Positions 25,961 through 35,521 of a stretch of 64,000 nucleotides of DNA are shown piece by piece; within the stretch, counting starts at the first letter, position 1, and every line of letters starts with the position of its first letter. A program made the position numbers and the translations under genes. The notes under the pieces are model-generated. The model had not been told where the DNA came from, did not search any database, and saw only the letters and a list, made by a program, of their open reading frames with translations. Source of the stretch: Coxiellaceae bacterium (GTDB lineage: Bacteria > Pseudomonadota > Gammaproteobacteria > Coxiellales > Coxiellaceae); NCBI GenBank assembly GCA_029210045.1, contig JARGNX010000003.1, forward strand, positions 1 through 64,000, written 5' to 3'.

Positions 25961-27541
25961 TGGCATGCTCGTTGCTGGTGTTTGAGCATCAATGGGCTTA
26001 GGCGCTTTGTGATTTAATGCGCGCTCGATTACGCTTTCGCGATCATGCTCGCTTAGTGCACTGAATGCTTGCTCAACACACTCATTTATATCTTGTGTGT
26101 TTGGGCGAGCGAGGCCTTGTTGTTCAAAATTCTCGTTAAGTTCACCTTGAAGTTGTTTCCTGATTAAGCGATTTTCAGTAAAACGTTGATGGGCGCGTCT
26201 ATACAGTTTTTTTCTTCTCTCTGGTTGCCCTTTTAATTCGGTGATATAAAGCGTTTTTATGTCACTTATTTTAATGGCAGGATTTTTTTCTTTAAATAGC
26301 TCATGGATTTGTGTAATACGTGAATCTGTATCGGTGTGGTGATCTTTAGCTAATTCGGCTTTAAATTTTTTGCCATTTGAGGTGAAGAGTTTTTTATGCA
26401 AGTTATAATCTTCGGCAATCTCAACTAATTTGCTGACACCGGCAGCGGCAGCAATAATAGCGCCAGCCACGGCTAGTGGTGGGCAAATGCTTGCGAAGGC
26501 AATCATTGTCATGCCAATGGCGGCTAACCCCCAGGTAGAGGCATACCATGCGCGTTTTTTTACTTTATTTTTTTGCTTATTGAGTAAGCGCTGAGTGGTC
26601 ACCCGATAGACAGCAGCGTTAGCAGGAGTGATGTGTTTTTCACGTATAAAATTCGTAAAGCGGTCATTGTTATTGGCGAGTGGTTTTCCTAGGCTTCGTA
26701 GCTCATGAAATATGGTGTTTTTTTCTTTAGCTGTTAAGAGGTTACTAGCGTTTATGCCATTTGATCCAGCTATAGCCTCATTAATTTGATCGATGTGGGT
26801 GTGGTATAATGCATCGATTTGTAATTTTAGCCTGGTTTTATTATCTATTACTGCTTTGTATTCAGGTGTAGCTTTTTGTTCTTCCGTTGTAAATGACTGT
26901 AGCTGTTCATTGATAGCTTTATATTTTTTGATGCGGTCAAATAATAGATATACGGGGTCTGTTTTTTTGCGCGCACGGTGTAAGTCATAACAGGCATGGG
27001 CAAACGAAGCCCACATGCAGGCGGCAAAACCAAAGGCACCGGCAGGTGCCCACATGGCAGCTACAGCATGTGCAGCTACAAGCTGGCTTACAATGGTGGT
27101 GGCAGTGAGATTGACGGATGCTACACAATCCAATTTTGCAAAAAATACGCGTGCATTTTTGGCGTCACTCTTAGGTTGATTTTGTTCGCGCTTTAATGCG
27201 GGCAGGTCAACGCTTGCAGCTATCACGCCATAGGCAGAATCCCAATAATTCCAGGCATCACCAAATATGTTTGATGTGTTGCTGCAAACTGTGTGAATGG
27301 TTTGTAGAGCACCGATACCTAATCCTGCGCCAGTCGCAAATACCAATCGCATGGCATGACCACTATGACGATCGCGTTCAGCCCAAATTCTTTTAGCCCA
27401 ATAACCTACTCGGTAGTTGCTTTCAATATTGATACGAGCATTTTCACCTAGTACCAGGTCGTACCAGTCAGCAAGGTGTATTGTTGTTCCAGTTTCGTTG
27501 TTAGGCGTTACATTCCCTGTCCCACTTGAGGGGGTTCGCAT
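25937..27541 (-). CDS. hypothetical membrane-associated protein
   Basis: A 534-residue protein, not recognised. Two Ala/Gly-rich hydrophobic zones, about 135-185 (VAAMWAPAGAFGFAACMWAS) and about 340-375 (TMIAFASICPPLAVAGAIIA), look like membrane hairpins. They separate charged helical segments rich in Lys, Glu and Gln; the C-terminal 140 residues are strongly charged. A short hydrophobic Gly-rich segment lies at about 67-80. There is no signal peptide. Large proteins of this layout, soluble helical parts around internal hydrophobic hairpins, are common among secreted effectors of intracellular Legionellales, but that is only a resemblance. Confidence 0.65.
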   Translation of the reverse strand: MRTPSSGTGNVTPNNETGTTIHLADWYDLVLGENARINIESNYRVGYWAKRIWAERDRHSGHAMRLVFATGAGLGIGALQTIHTVCSNTSNIFGDAWNYWDSAYGVIAASVDLPALKREQNQPKSDAKNARVFFAKLDCVASVNLTATTIVSQLVAAHAVAAMWAPAGAFGFAACMWASFAHACYDLHRARKKTDPVYLLFDRIKKYKAINEQLQSFTTEEQKATPEYKAVIDNKTRLKLQIDALYHTHIDQINEAIAGSNGINASNLLTAKEKNTIFHELRSLGKPLANNNDRFTNFIREKHITPANAAVYRVTTQRLLNKQKNKVKKRAWYASTWGLAAIGMTMIAFASICPPLAVAGAIIAAAAGVSKLVEIAEDYNLHKKLFTSNGKKFKAELAKDHHTDTDSRITQIHELFKEKNPAIKISDIKTLYITELKGQPERRKKLYRRAHQRFTENRLIRKQLQGELNENFEQQGLARPNTQDINECVEQAFSALSEHDRESVIERALNHKAPKPIDAQTPATSMPLATHSRR

Positions 27542-27670
27542 GTATAGTTTTCGCCATTAGCTTTATTTATATATTCTCATTAGTAATTATATAGGCGTGT
27601 TATTAACATATTATTAAATAACCTGGTCTTAAGGTATGCAGCTGAAAACCACAGGTTAAGTATTTGTTTT

Positions 27671-27972
27671 TGTGTAGACTGGATGCCGGATCAAGTCCGG
27701 CATGACAAGGCAGTCAGTCTGCCATCTGAGCTCAAGTTCGGTATGACTGTGTGTAGACTGGATGCCGGATCAAGTCCGGCATGACTAAATTGTCATTGCG
27801 AGCCACGAAGTGGTGAAGCAATCTCACGACAGAAGTTTAGGTTGCTAGCCTGCTCCGGGCAAGGGCCCGGGGGTCAGATTGCTTCGTCGTGATTGCTTCG
27901 TCGCAAGTACCTCGCAATGACATAGTAGATGGCAAGGCAGTTTGTCATCCCGGCCCCCGAGCCGGGATCCAG
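27671..27972. repeat. cluster of palindromic repeats in a 446-bp gene-free region
   Basis: The spacer 27542-27987 holds no gene. A 36-bp direct repeat containing GCCGGATCAAGTCCGGC occurs at 27671-27706 and 27750-27785. It is followed by a GTCATTGCGA/TCGCAATGAC element (27792-27921) interrupted by a GGGCAAGGGCCCGGGGG stretch, and by one GTCATCCCGG...GGATCCAG unit (27944-27972). At least three repeat types have accumulated here. Confidence 0.85.
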
Positions 27973-27987
27973 GATATAGTGAAGTCA

Positions 27988-28548
27988 TTAACGGATTACA
28001 GTGTTACTGATAGCATCGCGAATGGAGCTGGGTTGAGTGGCATCACCAAGTGGCGCATCAATGATGGCGCCCAATTGCGAACCAAATTGTTGCTCGACTT
28101 GTTTGGCGCTTTTTAATTCGGCTTGTTGATTGCGATTGGCGCTGGTAGATACGATAGGTTTGGCAAAGGCTTGGCATAATGCATGCACTACCGGGTGGTC
28201 GCTTATGCGAATAGCAACGCTATCATATTGGCCGCGTATCCATGGCGGTATATTTTCATTGGCGGGTAATAACCAGGTCACATGCCCAGGCCACGTTTGA
28301 TTGATGCGTTGAAGCACATCAGTAGTGAGCGGTTTAATCAGCGGCTCGACTTGCGACCAATCCGCTGCTACAAGAATAAGACCTTTGTTGATGTCGCGTT
28401 GTTTGAGTTCGCAGAGCGATTGTATGGCAGTTTGATTCCATGGGTCACAACCCAAGCCATAAACCGCTTCAGTAGGGTAAGCAATTAATTCACCGCGATG
28501 CAAGCAATCAACGGCTGCAGCGATGGACTGATCATGACGATCAGTCAT
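27988..28548 (-). CDS. tsaC: threonylcarbamoyl-AMP synthase (TsaC/YrdC)
   Basis: Makes L-threonylcarbamoyl-AMP from Thr, bicarbonate and ATP for the t6A modification of tRNA. From ATG 28548 the protein is 186 residues, the size of TsaC (not the longer Sua5). Motifs: AYPTEAVYGLGCDP, LKQRDINKGLILV (KR-x-x-x-KG type), SVAIRISDHP and PIVSTSANR. The ATG lies inside the topA tail and overlaps it by 8 nt; an upstream in-frame start at 28581 would extend further into topA and is less likely. Confidence 0.93.
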   Translation of the reverse strand: MTDRHDQSIAAAVDCLHRGELIAYPTEAVYGLGCDPWNQTAIQSLCELKQRDINKGLILVAADWSQVEPLIKPLTTDVLQRINQTWPGHVTWLLPANENIPPWIRGQYDSVAIRISDHPVVHALCQAFAKPIVSTSANRNQQAELKSAKQVEQQFGSQLGAIIDAPLGDATQPSSIRDAISNTVIR

Positions 28549-30847
28549 CTTCCTCAAGCTCACCTTCATACGGTTCAGCAAAGCTGCAATCTTGTTGCGG
28601 GCACACTTTTTCAGCGCCTTTGCGCTTGGTTACCTTGATTGACAAGATTGGCCACTCGCATTTTGGACAAGGCTCATTGACGGGTTTATACCAAATCGCA
28701 TATTCGCAGTCAGGGTAACGTCCACAGGAGTAAAAGATTTTTCCGCGACGTGACTTGCGTTTAAAGATCGTGCCTTCTTTGCATTTCGGGCATTGCACGC
28801 CTGTGTCAGTCGGTTTCTCTAATGGTTCCATGTGTTTGCAATTAGGGTAATTGCTACAACCAATAAACTTACCGTATTTACCATGCTTAACGACAAGATC
28901 ATTTTTACACTCAGGACATTCGCGACCTTCAACCACCTCAGCAGTTGTGTCATCGCCGTCATCATTTAAGTTGCGGGTGTAATCACAATCAGGATACGCT
29001 GTGCAACCAATAAAGCGGCCGCGGCGACCTAAGCGAATCGATAATGGTTTGCCACAAGTGGGGCAGGCTTCATCCATTTTTTCCTGCGTGACGTCGCTGC
29101 GTTGCACATTTTTATCGGTGTCATCCACTTGGTCTTTAAACGGTTGCCAGAAGTGAGCTAAGATTGGCACCCAGCCGGCTTCACCACGTGCGATTTCATC
29201 GAGTTGGTTTTCGAGGTTCGCAGTGAAATCATAATCAACGATCTCATTAAAGTAATTTGTCAGGAAGCGACTCACCACGCGACCTACATCGGTAGCTTTA
29301 AAGCGTTTGTTGTCCATATCAACGTATTTTCGATGCTTTAATGTAGCAATAATATTCGCATAGGTTGAGGGACGACCAATGTCATGTTCTTCTAAAGCTT
29401 TCACCAGGCTCGCTTCAGTGTAACGCGGTGGTGGTTCAGTAAAGTGTTGGTCGCCGTGTATATCGTTGACTTTGACTTTGTCGCCTTCGTTCATTGGCGG
29501 TAAGATTTTGGTTTGCGAGTCATCGGCGGCTTTTTTATCATCAACATCTTCTTTGTAGACTGCCATAAAGCCTGGGTCAACAATCACAGAGCCATTGGCA
29601 CGGAACACATGATTGCCTGCTGTTAAGTCAACGGCTACGGTGTCTAGTGTGGCTGATGCCATTTGGCACGCGATAGTACGTTTCCAAATCAAGTTATATA
29701 ATTTGTATTGCTCATCGCTTAAGTGTTGTTTGATGGCATCTGGGAAAGTTGCTGCGGTAGTGGGGCGTATCGCCTCATGCGCTTCTTGTGCGTTTTTCGA
29801 TTTAGTGACATACGTGCGCGGCTCATCAGGCAGTTTATCTTTTCCATAACGCTGAGCAATTACATCACGAATTTCTTCAATCGCTTCTTTGGCTAATGTT
29901 ACCGAGTCAGTACGCATATAGGTAATCAAACCAGTAGCGCCTTCACCGGTATCGATACCTTCATACAGTTGCTGTGCTACTTGCATGGTGCGTGAGGTGG
30001 AGAAGCCGAGCTTACGCGCCGCTTCCTGTTGCAAGGTTGAAGTAATAAATGGCGCGGTTGGGTTTCTTTTGCGTTGTTTTTTATTAACCTTAGTGACTTC
30101 AAGCTGACCATTGCTGGCTTGTTTGATGCGATCAATCGCTTCCTGGCTGATGGTTTCGTTGTTTAATGTAAATTGCTCAACTTTTTCGCCATCCAGTTGA
30201 ATTAGCTTAGCTGAGAATTTTTGTTTTTCGATTTCATTTTCAGCATGGACTGTCCAGTATTCTTGCGAGACGAACTTTTCAATTTCGATTTCGCGTTCAA
30301 CAATCATGCGCAATGCTGGGCTTTGCACGCGACCAGCGGATAGGCCAGCACGCACTTTTTTCCATAGCAGTGGTGATAAATTAAAACCTACCAGATAATC
30401 AAGCGCACGACGTGCTTGCTGCGCATGCACCATATCCATTGAGATTTCGCGTGGTTGATCAACGGCAGCTTTAATAGCATTTTTGGTGATTTGATGAAAC
30501 ACGACGCGCTTAACATCTTTGTTTTTTAATGAGCCACGATCTTCGAGCATTTCTTTTACATGCCAGGCAATGGCTTCACCTTCGCGATCCGGATCAGTAG
30601 CGAGCAGTAGGCTGTCGACTTTCTTCACGGCTTTATTTATCGCATCCATGTGTTTTTGGTTGCGCTCGATCGCTTGATACTTCATGGCGAATTCGTTGGC
30701 GGGATCAACGGCGCCTTCTTTCGGGATTAAGTCTCGCACGTGACCATAAGAGGCCAGCACTTGGAAACCTTTACCTAAGTATTTTTTAATGGTTTTTGCT
30801 TTTGCGGGTGATTCCACAATCACCAGGCTACTTTTCGATTCAGACAT
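28541..30847 (-). CDS. topA: DNA topoisomerase I
   Basis: Type IA topoisomerase that relaxes negative supercoils. A 768-residue protein: Toprim domain at the N-terminus (LVIVESPAKAKTI; ATDPDREGEAIAWH), active-site region GLITYMRTDS (Tyr nucleophile), and four C-terminal zinc-ribbon units of the CPxC...GC/SC...PxC type (from about residue 600). E. coli TopA is 865 residues; the C-terminal part is a little shorter here. The start overlaps the smg stop by one base (TAATG), so dprA-smg-topA-tsaC form one tightly packed operon. Confidence 0.97.
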   Translation of the reverse strand: MSESKSSLVIVESPAKAKTIKKYLGKGFQVLASYGHVRDLIPKEGAVDPANEFAMKYQAIERNQKHMDAINKAVKKVDSLLLATDPDREGEAIAWHVKEMLEDRGSLKNKDVKRVVFHQITKNAIKAAVDQPREISMDMVHAQQARRALDYLVGFNLSPLLWKKVRAGLSAGRVQSPALRMIVEREIEIEKFVSQEYWTVHAENEIEKQKFSAKLIQLDGEKVEQFTLNNETISQEAIDRIKQASNGQLEVTKVNKKQRKRNPTAPFITSTLQQEAARKLGFSTSRTMQVAQQLYEGIDTGEGATGLITYMRTDSVTLAKEAIEEIRDVIAQRYGKDKLPDEPRTYVTKSKNAQEAHEAIRPTTAATFPDAIKQHLSDEQYKLYNLIWKRTIACQMASATLDTVAVDLTAGNHVFRANGSVIVDPGFMAVYKEDVDDKKAADDSQTKILPPMNEGDKVKVNDIHGDQHFTEPPPRYTEASLVKALEEHDIGRPSTYANIIATLKHRKYVDMDNKRFKATDVGRVVSRFLTNYFNEIVDYDFTANLENQLDEIARGEAGWVPILAHFWQPFKDQVDDTDKNVQRSDVTQEKMDEACPTCGKPLSIRLGRRGRFIGCTAYPDCDYTRNLNDDGDDTTAEVVEGRECPECKNDLVVKHGKYGKFIGCSNYPNCKHMEPLEKPTDTGVQCPKCKEGTIFKRKSRRGKIFYSCGRYPDCEYAIWYKPVNEPCPKCEWPILSIKVTKRKGAEKVCPQQDCSFAEPYEGELEEDD

Positions 30848-31338
30848 TAATTAATTCCACCTACCGTATCATTTAGGACTAATAGTTCCATATTGGCTAA
30901 TGCATCTTGACGGCTGGTGTCGTTATACAGCACCATCAATGTTACCCACTTTATTAAACTGACATCGACACCTTCTTGTTCTAAAGGAATAATTAAATCG
31001 ATGACCAGTTCACGTAATCTTGGACTTAAAATTTTCAGTTGTTGCAGCATTAATAGGTAGCTGCGGCATTCGAGGTTAAACACCTCGCATTCGTAATCGT
31101 TAAATACGCGAATACCGCGTTGTTCGCTTTCCGGCATGTTATCGAGACTTGAGCGCGACTCATTGAGGTTATCCAGCCAGTCAAATGCTTGCTGGATGCT
31201 GATGCGATCGAAGCCAACGTCTTCAAGCTGCAGTGTGATTTCAGGTTGCTCGGTTCCTTCAATTTGACAGTCTTCGCCCATGTGGTTATGGAACAAATAC
31301 ATCAATACATTTAGTACACCATTTTGTTGTTCTTTCAT
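30847..31338 (-). CDS. smg: Smg family protein (DUF494)
   Basis: A 163-residue protein matching the Smg/DUF494 family: MYLFHNHMG near the N-terminus, acidic middle, and ALANMELLVLND near the C-terminus. Function is unknown; it is usually found beside dprA in gammaproteobacteria, as here. Its start overlaps the dprA stop by 4 nt and its stop overlaps the topA start by 1 nt. Confidence 0.93.
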   Translation of the reverse strand: MKEQQNGVLNVLMYLFHNHMGEDCQIEGTEQPEITLQLEDVGFDRISIQQAFDWLDNLNESRSSLDNMPESEQRGIRVFNDYECEVFNLECRSYLLMLQQLKILSPRLRELVIDLIIPLEQEGVDVSLIKWVTLMVLYNDTSRQDALANMELLVLNDTVGGIN

Positions 31339-32423
31339 GCCGTTCTCACTCGATAATACCGACCATTTTCATGCTTAATTTTCCCTTGTAGCTCTAGCTT
31401 GACCAATGACTGCGTAATCTGTTTGGGCGATAATTTGCTGTAATACAGCAATTGTTCCTTACTAACCGCTTCCGATTGCAGACACTCTAACAGTAACCTA
31501 CAGTGAGCATCAAGCCCTGAGTTATTGTTTTGTATAGACTTTTTACAGTCTGTGGTCGAAACCCGCCTTTTACATAGTTCTATGGCAGGCAATTCTACTA
31601 CTATGTCTTCCGTACATTCAACTAGTTTCGCACCTTGTTTGATCAATTTATGACAGCCCCGAGTCATCGGATTGGCCAAAGCGCCGGGTACGGCGAATAC
31701 TTCACGGCCTTGTTCCAGTGCTAGACGAGCAGTAATTAGTGAGCCACTGCGCTCAGCGGCTTCGACCACTAATACGCCGAATGATAAGCCGCTAATCAGC
31801 CGATTACGTTGAGGGAATAGCTTCGCTTGTGGTGCCGTGCCCAGTGGATACTCTGATACCAGCGCGCCGATGGTTGGAATTTGTTGATAGAGCCGTTGAT
31901 TACGTCGTGGATAAACCTGATCGATGCCACAACCTAATACTGCAATGGTAGGTGCCTGTTGGTCAATGGCGGCTTTATGCGCTTCGGCATCTATGCCCAT
32001 TGCGAGGCCGCTGGTGATGGTATAACCCAAGTTGGCCAGTTGATGACTAAAGCGATAAGCATTGGCGCGCCCTGCATGGCTGGGATTGCGACTGCCAACG
32101 ATAGCTACCTGAGGAGACTGTAGCAGGCTCAGTTGCCCACATATATATAGTGTCAGTGGCGGCCGGTAGATCTCTTTTAATAGTGGTGGGTAGTTTACAT
32201 CATCACAGCTTAGTAGGTGGTGGCCGGCTTGTAGCAGCCACTTTCGCCCATCATCCAGTTGCTGTGGCTTGATAGTGTTAAACGCTTGTTGCGCATTATG
32301 GCTTAGCAGGTGAGGGTGTGCTTGGAATTCATTCCACAACAGCAGCCGCTCGTTATATGGGATATGCCAACACATTGATAGCTTTAGTGTGAATTCTTGT
32401 CGGGCCTCAGGGTTAGGTATCAT
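31335..32423 (-). CDS. dprA: DNA processing protein DprA
   Basis: Loads RecA on incoming single-stranded DNA during natural transformation. A 362-residue protein with the Rossmann-like DprA core: VAIVGSRNPSHAGRANAY, TITSGLAMGIDAEAHKAA, TIAVLGCGIDQVYPRRN, LFPQRNRLISGLS and VEAAERSGSLITARLA. A winged-helix-like C-terminal domain (about 300-362) follows. First gene of the dprA-smg-topA-tsaC operon. Confidence 0.96.
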   Translation of the reverse strand: MIPNPEARQEFTLKLSMCWHIPYNERLLLWNEFQAHPHLLSHNAQQAFNTIKPQQLDDGRKWLLQAGHHLLSCDDVNYPPLLKEIYRPPLTLYICGQLSLLQSPQVAIVGSRNPSHAGRANAYRFSHQLANLGYTITSGLAMGIDAEAHKAAIDQQAPTIAVLGCGIDQVYPRRNQRLYQQIPTIGALVSEYPLGTAPQAKLFPQRNRLISGLSFGVLVVEAAERSGSLITARLALEQGREVFAVPGALANPMTRGCHKLIKQGAKLVECTEDIVVELPAIELCKRRVSTTDCKKSIQNNNSGLDAHCRLLLECLQSEAVSKEQLLYYSKLSPKQITQSLVKLELQGKIKHENGRYYRVRTA

Positions 32424-32554
32424 ATGGGCATTCTAGCCTAATGATTTTTTACGGAATACCCGTATTTCAATGTTGTGCCCTCGCTGCTAATGATACCTTA
32501 ATACTAGGGTTATATAATTATAGCCATGTATAATAATGAAGCAATAAGGCAGTT

Positions 32555-33967
32555 ATGTCGAGAAAGCCCCCTGTAGCAACACCGAATTTAATAGTCCCCG
32601 GTTTAGAGGAATACTCAGTCGATATTTGGCGTTCCCATGCCTATCCGGGTGATAGTTTTACTGTGGATGACGAGCCAGTGCTTGGTGAACACTATAAGTT
32701 GCGTGCCAACTTTCCTGAGGAAGTGTTTAGGAAGCATAAAGCAAAAATATTGCGATGGATTTTTCAACATGGAATGCGTGCTGAATTTGAAGCGCAAGGG
32801 CATGCGGTAGTGAAGTCAGTTAAGCATGTACTTGACGCATGTTTTGATGATACTGCTGATAGACGGTATCGTGATAGTGGTCAATTGACCATTTTCTTAC
32901 AGCCAACGGCTACACCACAAGCGGTTGGAGAGTTCGCGAGAAAATTTCAAAATTTTATCAATTCACTAATTGGTGAGGTAACGCCACATGCGCCGATGGA
33001 GAATGACTTTCGTTTAAAAGACTGCCCTAATCTTAGCATGCGTCTCAATGATATCGATGGGGCATATCAAAGTTCGATCCTGATTTCAACCAGTCGGCCG
33101 GTAAGTGCGGCCTGTGGTTTTATGGTGCGTGACTCTAATATGTTTGCATTGCTTGCTGAGGGTGCCAGTGGTGTACTAAGGGAAAATGAATACGATAAGA
33201 CGCATTATTTATATCGGCTCGGTTACGAAGTAACAGTACGGGCTGAAAAGTTCGAAGCATCAGCTGCGAGTAAAGAGCAACATGTGGCTTTTGGTCAAGC
33301 TTGTCAAAGCTTAGCGTTAGTATGTCGTCTATTACAGAATTGCACGTTAACGAATGATTGCTCAAATTTTTATTATGACTCGTTAGTGTTTCAGTTGGAT
33401 TGGGTGGTAAAAAATGAAATGGACTACGCTGCGGAGTTAGAAGAAGTTTATACGGAATTACCCTACTTTGAGTTATTGGTATCACTGCGAATGCTTCATG
33501 TCGGCGAATCCACATTTGATTTGTCTATGTCGCCGCCCTATTTCAAAACACTAGCCGAAAATTCAATGAAGATGATTGAAGAACAAGCATGGCATCCGAG
33601 TGCGGTTTTACTTTATATGGAGCGGGTGAACAGAATGATTGATGAAATTCCTAACCCTAAGGCATCTGCATATTTAGCGTTAGAGTCCTATCGAATAGAG
33701 TTACTAGCGAAGCAAAAAGCAATGCGACACAGTGCGGTTGCGGCGCCTTATAGGGGAGATATTAGCCAGGCTTTAGCAGCGATTGATTTACTGCAAGTTT
33801 GTATTCAAACACAATCAACGGCACTGGTACCTTTGGGTGATATTCGAGATGCCGGCTTGCGCGACATCGTACAAAGGCATGACCTTTCCAATAAAGAGGC
33901 CCGTGTTTACTTGCCCGAGCCCGAAGGTCCAGCAGCATCTGCTGGGGTGCCAGTATCAGCGCCATAA
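32555..33967 (+). CDS. hypothetical protein
   Basis: A 470-residue soluble protein, not recognised. No signal peptide or membrane helix. It begins with a low-complexity RKPPVATPNLIVPG and ends in a Pro/Ala-rich disordered tail (GPAASAGVPVSAP). Residues 30-130 have mixed alpha/beta character; the central part 220-400 is helical. Cysteines are scattered (ACFDD, CPNLS, CGFMV, CTLTNDC). TATAAT sequences at 32513 and 32529 could be -10 elements. It lies between dprA and fmt on the opposite strand from the dprA operon. Style is that of the other unknowns here; role not inferable. Confidence 0.65.
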   Translation: MSRKPPVATPNLIVPGLEEYSVDIWRSHAYPGDSFTVDDEPVLGEHYKLRANFPEEVFRKHKAKILRWIFQHGMRAEFEAQGHAVVKSVKHVLDACFDDTADRRYRDSGQLTIFLQPTATPQAVGEFARKFQNFINSLIGEVTPHAPMENDFRLKDCPNLSMRLNDIDGAYQSSILISTSRPVSAACGFMVRDSNMFALLAEGASGVLRENEYDKTHYLYRLGYEVTVRAEKFEASAASKEQHVAFGQACQSLALVCRLLQNCTLTNDCSNFYYDSLVFQLDWVVKNEMDYAAELEEVYTELPYFELLVSLRMLHVGESTFDLSMSPPYFKTLAENSMKMIEEQAWHPSAVLLYMERVNRMIDEIPNPKASAYLALESYRIELLAKQKAMRHSAVAAPYRGDISQALAAIDLLQVCIQTQSTALVPLGDIRDAGLRDIVQRHDLSNKEARVYLPEPEGPAASAGVPVSAP

Positions 33968-34041
33968 TTATTTTTTTTAGATTCTTTGGGCTTGATAACG
34001 TATCATGCGAGCATGAATAATGCTTGATTGGAGGAATGATT

Positions 34042-34980
34042 GTGAAAATCGCATTTGCTGGTACCCCTGAATTTGCCGTGCCGAGTTTGGCAGCATTAAT
34101 TGCATCTGATCATGAGGTCGTAGCGGTATGGACTCAGCCTGATCGTCCAGCAGGTCGAGGTAAGAAGCTTACCCCAAGTCCAATCAAACAGCTCGCTGAG
34201 TCACACGGTATTGTGGTTTATCAACCGCAGTCATTGCGTGATAGTGAAGCACAGCAACTAATGGCGGACTTGCAGTTAGATTTGTTGGTGGTTGCTGCCT
34301 ACGGTTTGATTTTGCCGCAAGCTGTTTTATCGCTACCAACATTAGGTTGCGTAAATGTTCACGCATCTATTTTGCCACAATGGCGTGGAGCAGCACCGAT
34401 TCAAGCAGCGATCCTAGCCGGAGATAAAGAAACCGGAGTGACCATCATGCAAATGGATGTTGGTTTGGATACCGGTGATATGCTGTTGATTAGCAAAACG
34501 GCGATTGGAGATAATGAATCTGCTGGCGATCTGACTGAACGTTTGGCGCAAATCGGAGCTGATGCATTGCTCGACAGTTTGCAGGATCTCCCCACGTTGC
34601 AAGCCAATGCAACACCTCAAGATGATAATGCTTCAAGCCATGCCGGTAAGATTAAGAAACAACACGCGCTTATTGATTGGCAAGATTCAGCAGAGCATAT
34701 CAGCCGTCAAGTGCGCGCTTATAACCCTTGGCCAGTGGCATATACCCACCTAAACGAAGAGCGCCTGCGTCTTTGGCAGGCTCACGTCGTTGATCAAGGC
34801 AAGCATCAAGCAGAACCAGGCAGCGTATTAGCATTCAATGCAGATGCGATGCATATTGCTACGGGTGATGGGGTATTGGCGGTAACTGAGTTGCAAATGC
34901 CAGGCAAACGCCGCCAGGCCGTGACTGATTTCCTCAATGCGCATCAGTCACTGCAACAGGCGGACATTATTCTGCGGTAG
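34042..34980 (+). CDS. fmt: methionyl-tRNA formyltransferase
   Basis: Formylates Met on initiator tRNA. From GTG 34042 (GGAGGA ends 6 nt before it) the protein is 312 residues and begins [16 protein letters not shown], the classic Fmt start. Other motifs: [40 protein letters not shown] with the catalytic Asn/His, and an Asp in [10 protein letters not shown]. The ATG at 34036 abuts the ribosome site and is less likely. def is not adjacent; it lies about 25 kb away. Its end overlaps csrA by 14 bp on the opposite strand. Confidence 0.96.
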   Translation: MKIAFAGTPEFAVPSLAALIASDHEVVAVWTQPDRPAGRGKKLTPSPIKQLAESHGIVVYQPQSLRDSEAQQLMADLQLDLLVVAAYGLILPQAVLSLPTLGCVNVHASILPQWRGAAPIQAAILAGDKETGVTIMQMDVGLDTGDMLLISKTAIGDNESAGDLTERLAQIGADALLDSLQDLPTLQANATPQDDNASSHAGKIKKQHALIDWQDSAEHISRQVRAYNPWPVAYTHLNEERLRLWQAHVVDQGKHQAEPGSVLAFNADAMHIATGDGVLAVTELQMPGKRRQAVTDFLNAHQSLQQADIILR

Positions 34981-35191
34981 TCGCTTCAGCTTCAGGGGCT
35001 TCAGCCGCTGCTTTTTCAGCATCAGCGTTTTTGATTTTTTGATAAATCTCTTCGCGATGTACTGGAACAGTTTTTGGTGCATTAATACCAATACGTACCT
35101 GGTTGCCTCGAATGTCTAACACATTCAAAGTGATTTCCGCGTCATCACCGATGATCAAGCGATCTCCGACCGAGCGTGTGAGTACGAGCAT
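34967..35191 (-). CDS. csrA: carbon storage regulator CsrA
   Basis: RNA-binding regulator that blocks or stabilises mRNAs at GGA sites. [17 protein letters not shown] through [19 protein letters not shown] is the full CsrA core, including Leu4/Arg6 and Arg44 region residues needed for RNA contact. Length 74 exceeds the usual 61-65: residues about 53-74 form an Ala/Glu tail ([16 protein letters not shown]). AGGAG-type ribosome site precedes the ATG. In intracellular relatives CsrA controls the switch between replicative and transmissive phases; no link shown here. Confidence 0.95.
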   Translation of the reverse strand: MLVLTRSVGDRLIIGDDAEITLNVLDIRGNQVRIGINAPKTVPVHREEIYQKIKNADAEKAAAEAPEAEATTAE

Positions 35192-35282
35192 ACTTTTTCT
35201 CCTTATGAAAACTGATCACCATGTGAACAGCAATGGTCGGAAATTATACGCGGACTAGTTGGAAGATCAAGCCTTAATTTCT

Positions 35283-35346
35283 ATTGGACTGGCAGGAGAA
35301 GTGAGCAGCGGCATTTTGTCATCTCATCTTTTCTTGCCAGTCCAAT
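35283..35346. repeat. 64-bp inverted repeat
   Basis: ATTGGACTGGCAGGAGAA (35283-35300) pairs with the near-perfect inverse TTCTTGCCAGTCCAAT (35331-35346). The region 35192-35521 contains no gene and holds this element and the next repeat. Not obviously related to the GTCATCCC family. Confidence 0.7.
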
Positions 35347-35378
35347 GCTTAGCCGAGAGAAGCGAGCTGCGGTGTTTT

Positions 35379-35470
35379 GTCATCCCGGCCCTGAGCCGGG
35401 ATCCATTGATCGCGAAGCGATCAAGACAGCGCGTTGCGCTGTATGGATTCCTGGTCAAGCCAGGAATGAC
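35379..35470. repeat. palindromic repeat, GTCATCCC/GGAATGAC family
   Basis: Consecutive hairpins: GTCATCCCGGCC-CTGAGCCGGGATCC, then GATCGCGAAGCGATC, CAGCGCGTTGCGCTG, and TTCCTGGTCAAGCCAGGAA-TGAC. It is one of the longer composite copies. It lies upstream of csrA and downstream of rpiA. Confidence 0.85.
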
Positions 35471-35521
35471 AAGGCAGTACGCTGTGCGCTTTGATGTCGC
35501 TGCTAATACAGTATAATCGCG

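Noticed and set aside
32513-32534. Two TATAAT-like boxes before the unknown gene at 32555.
   Set aside because: No convincing -35 at a proper distance; the spacer is A/T-rich, so kept only as a remark in the gene entry.
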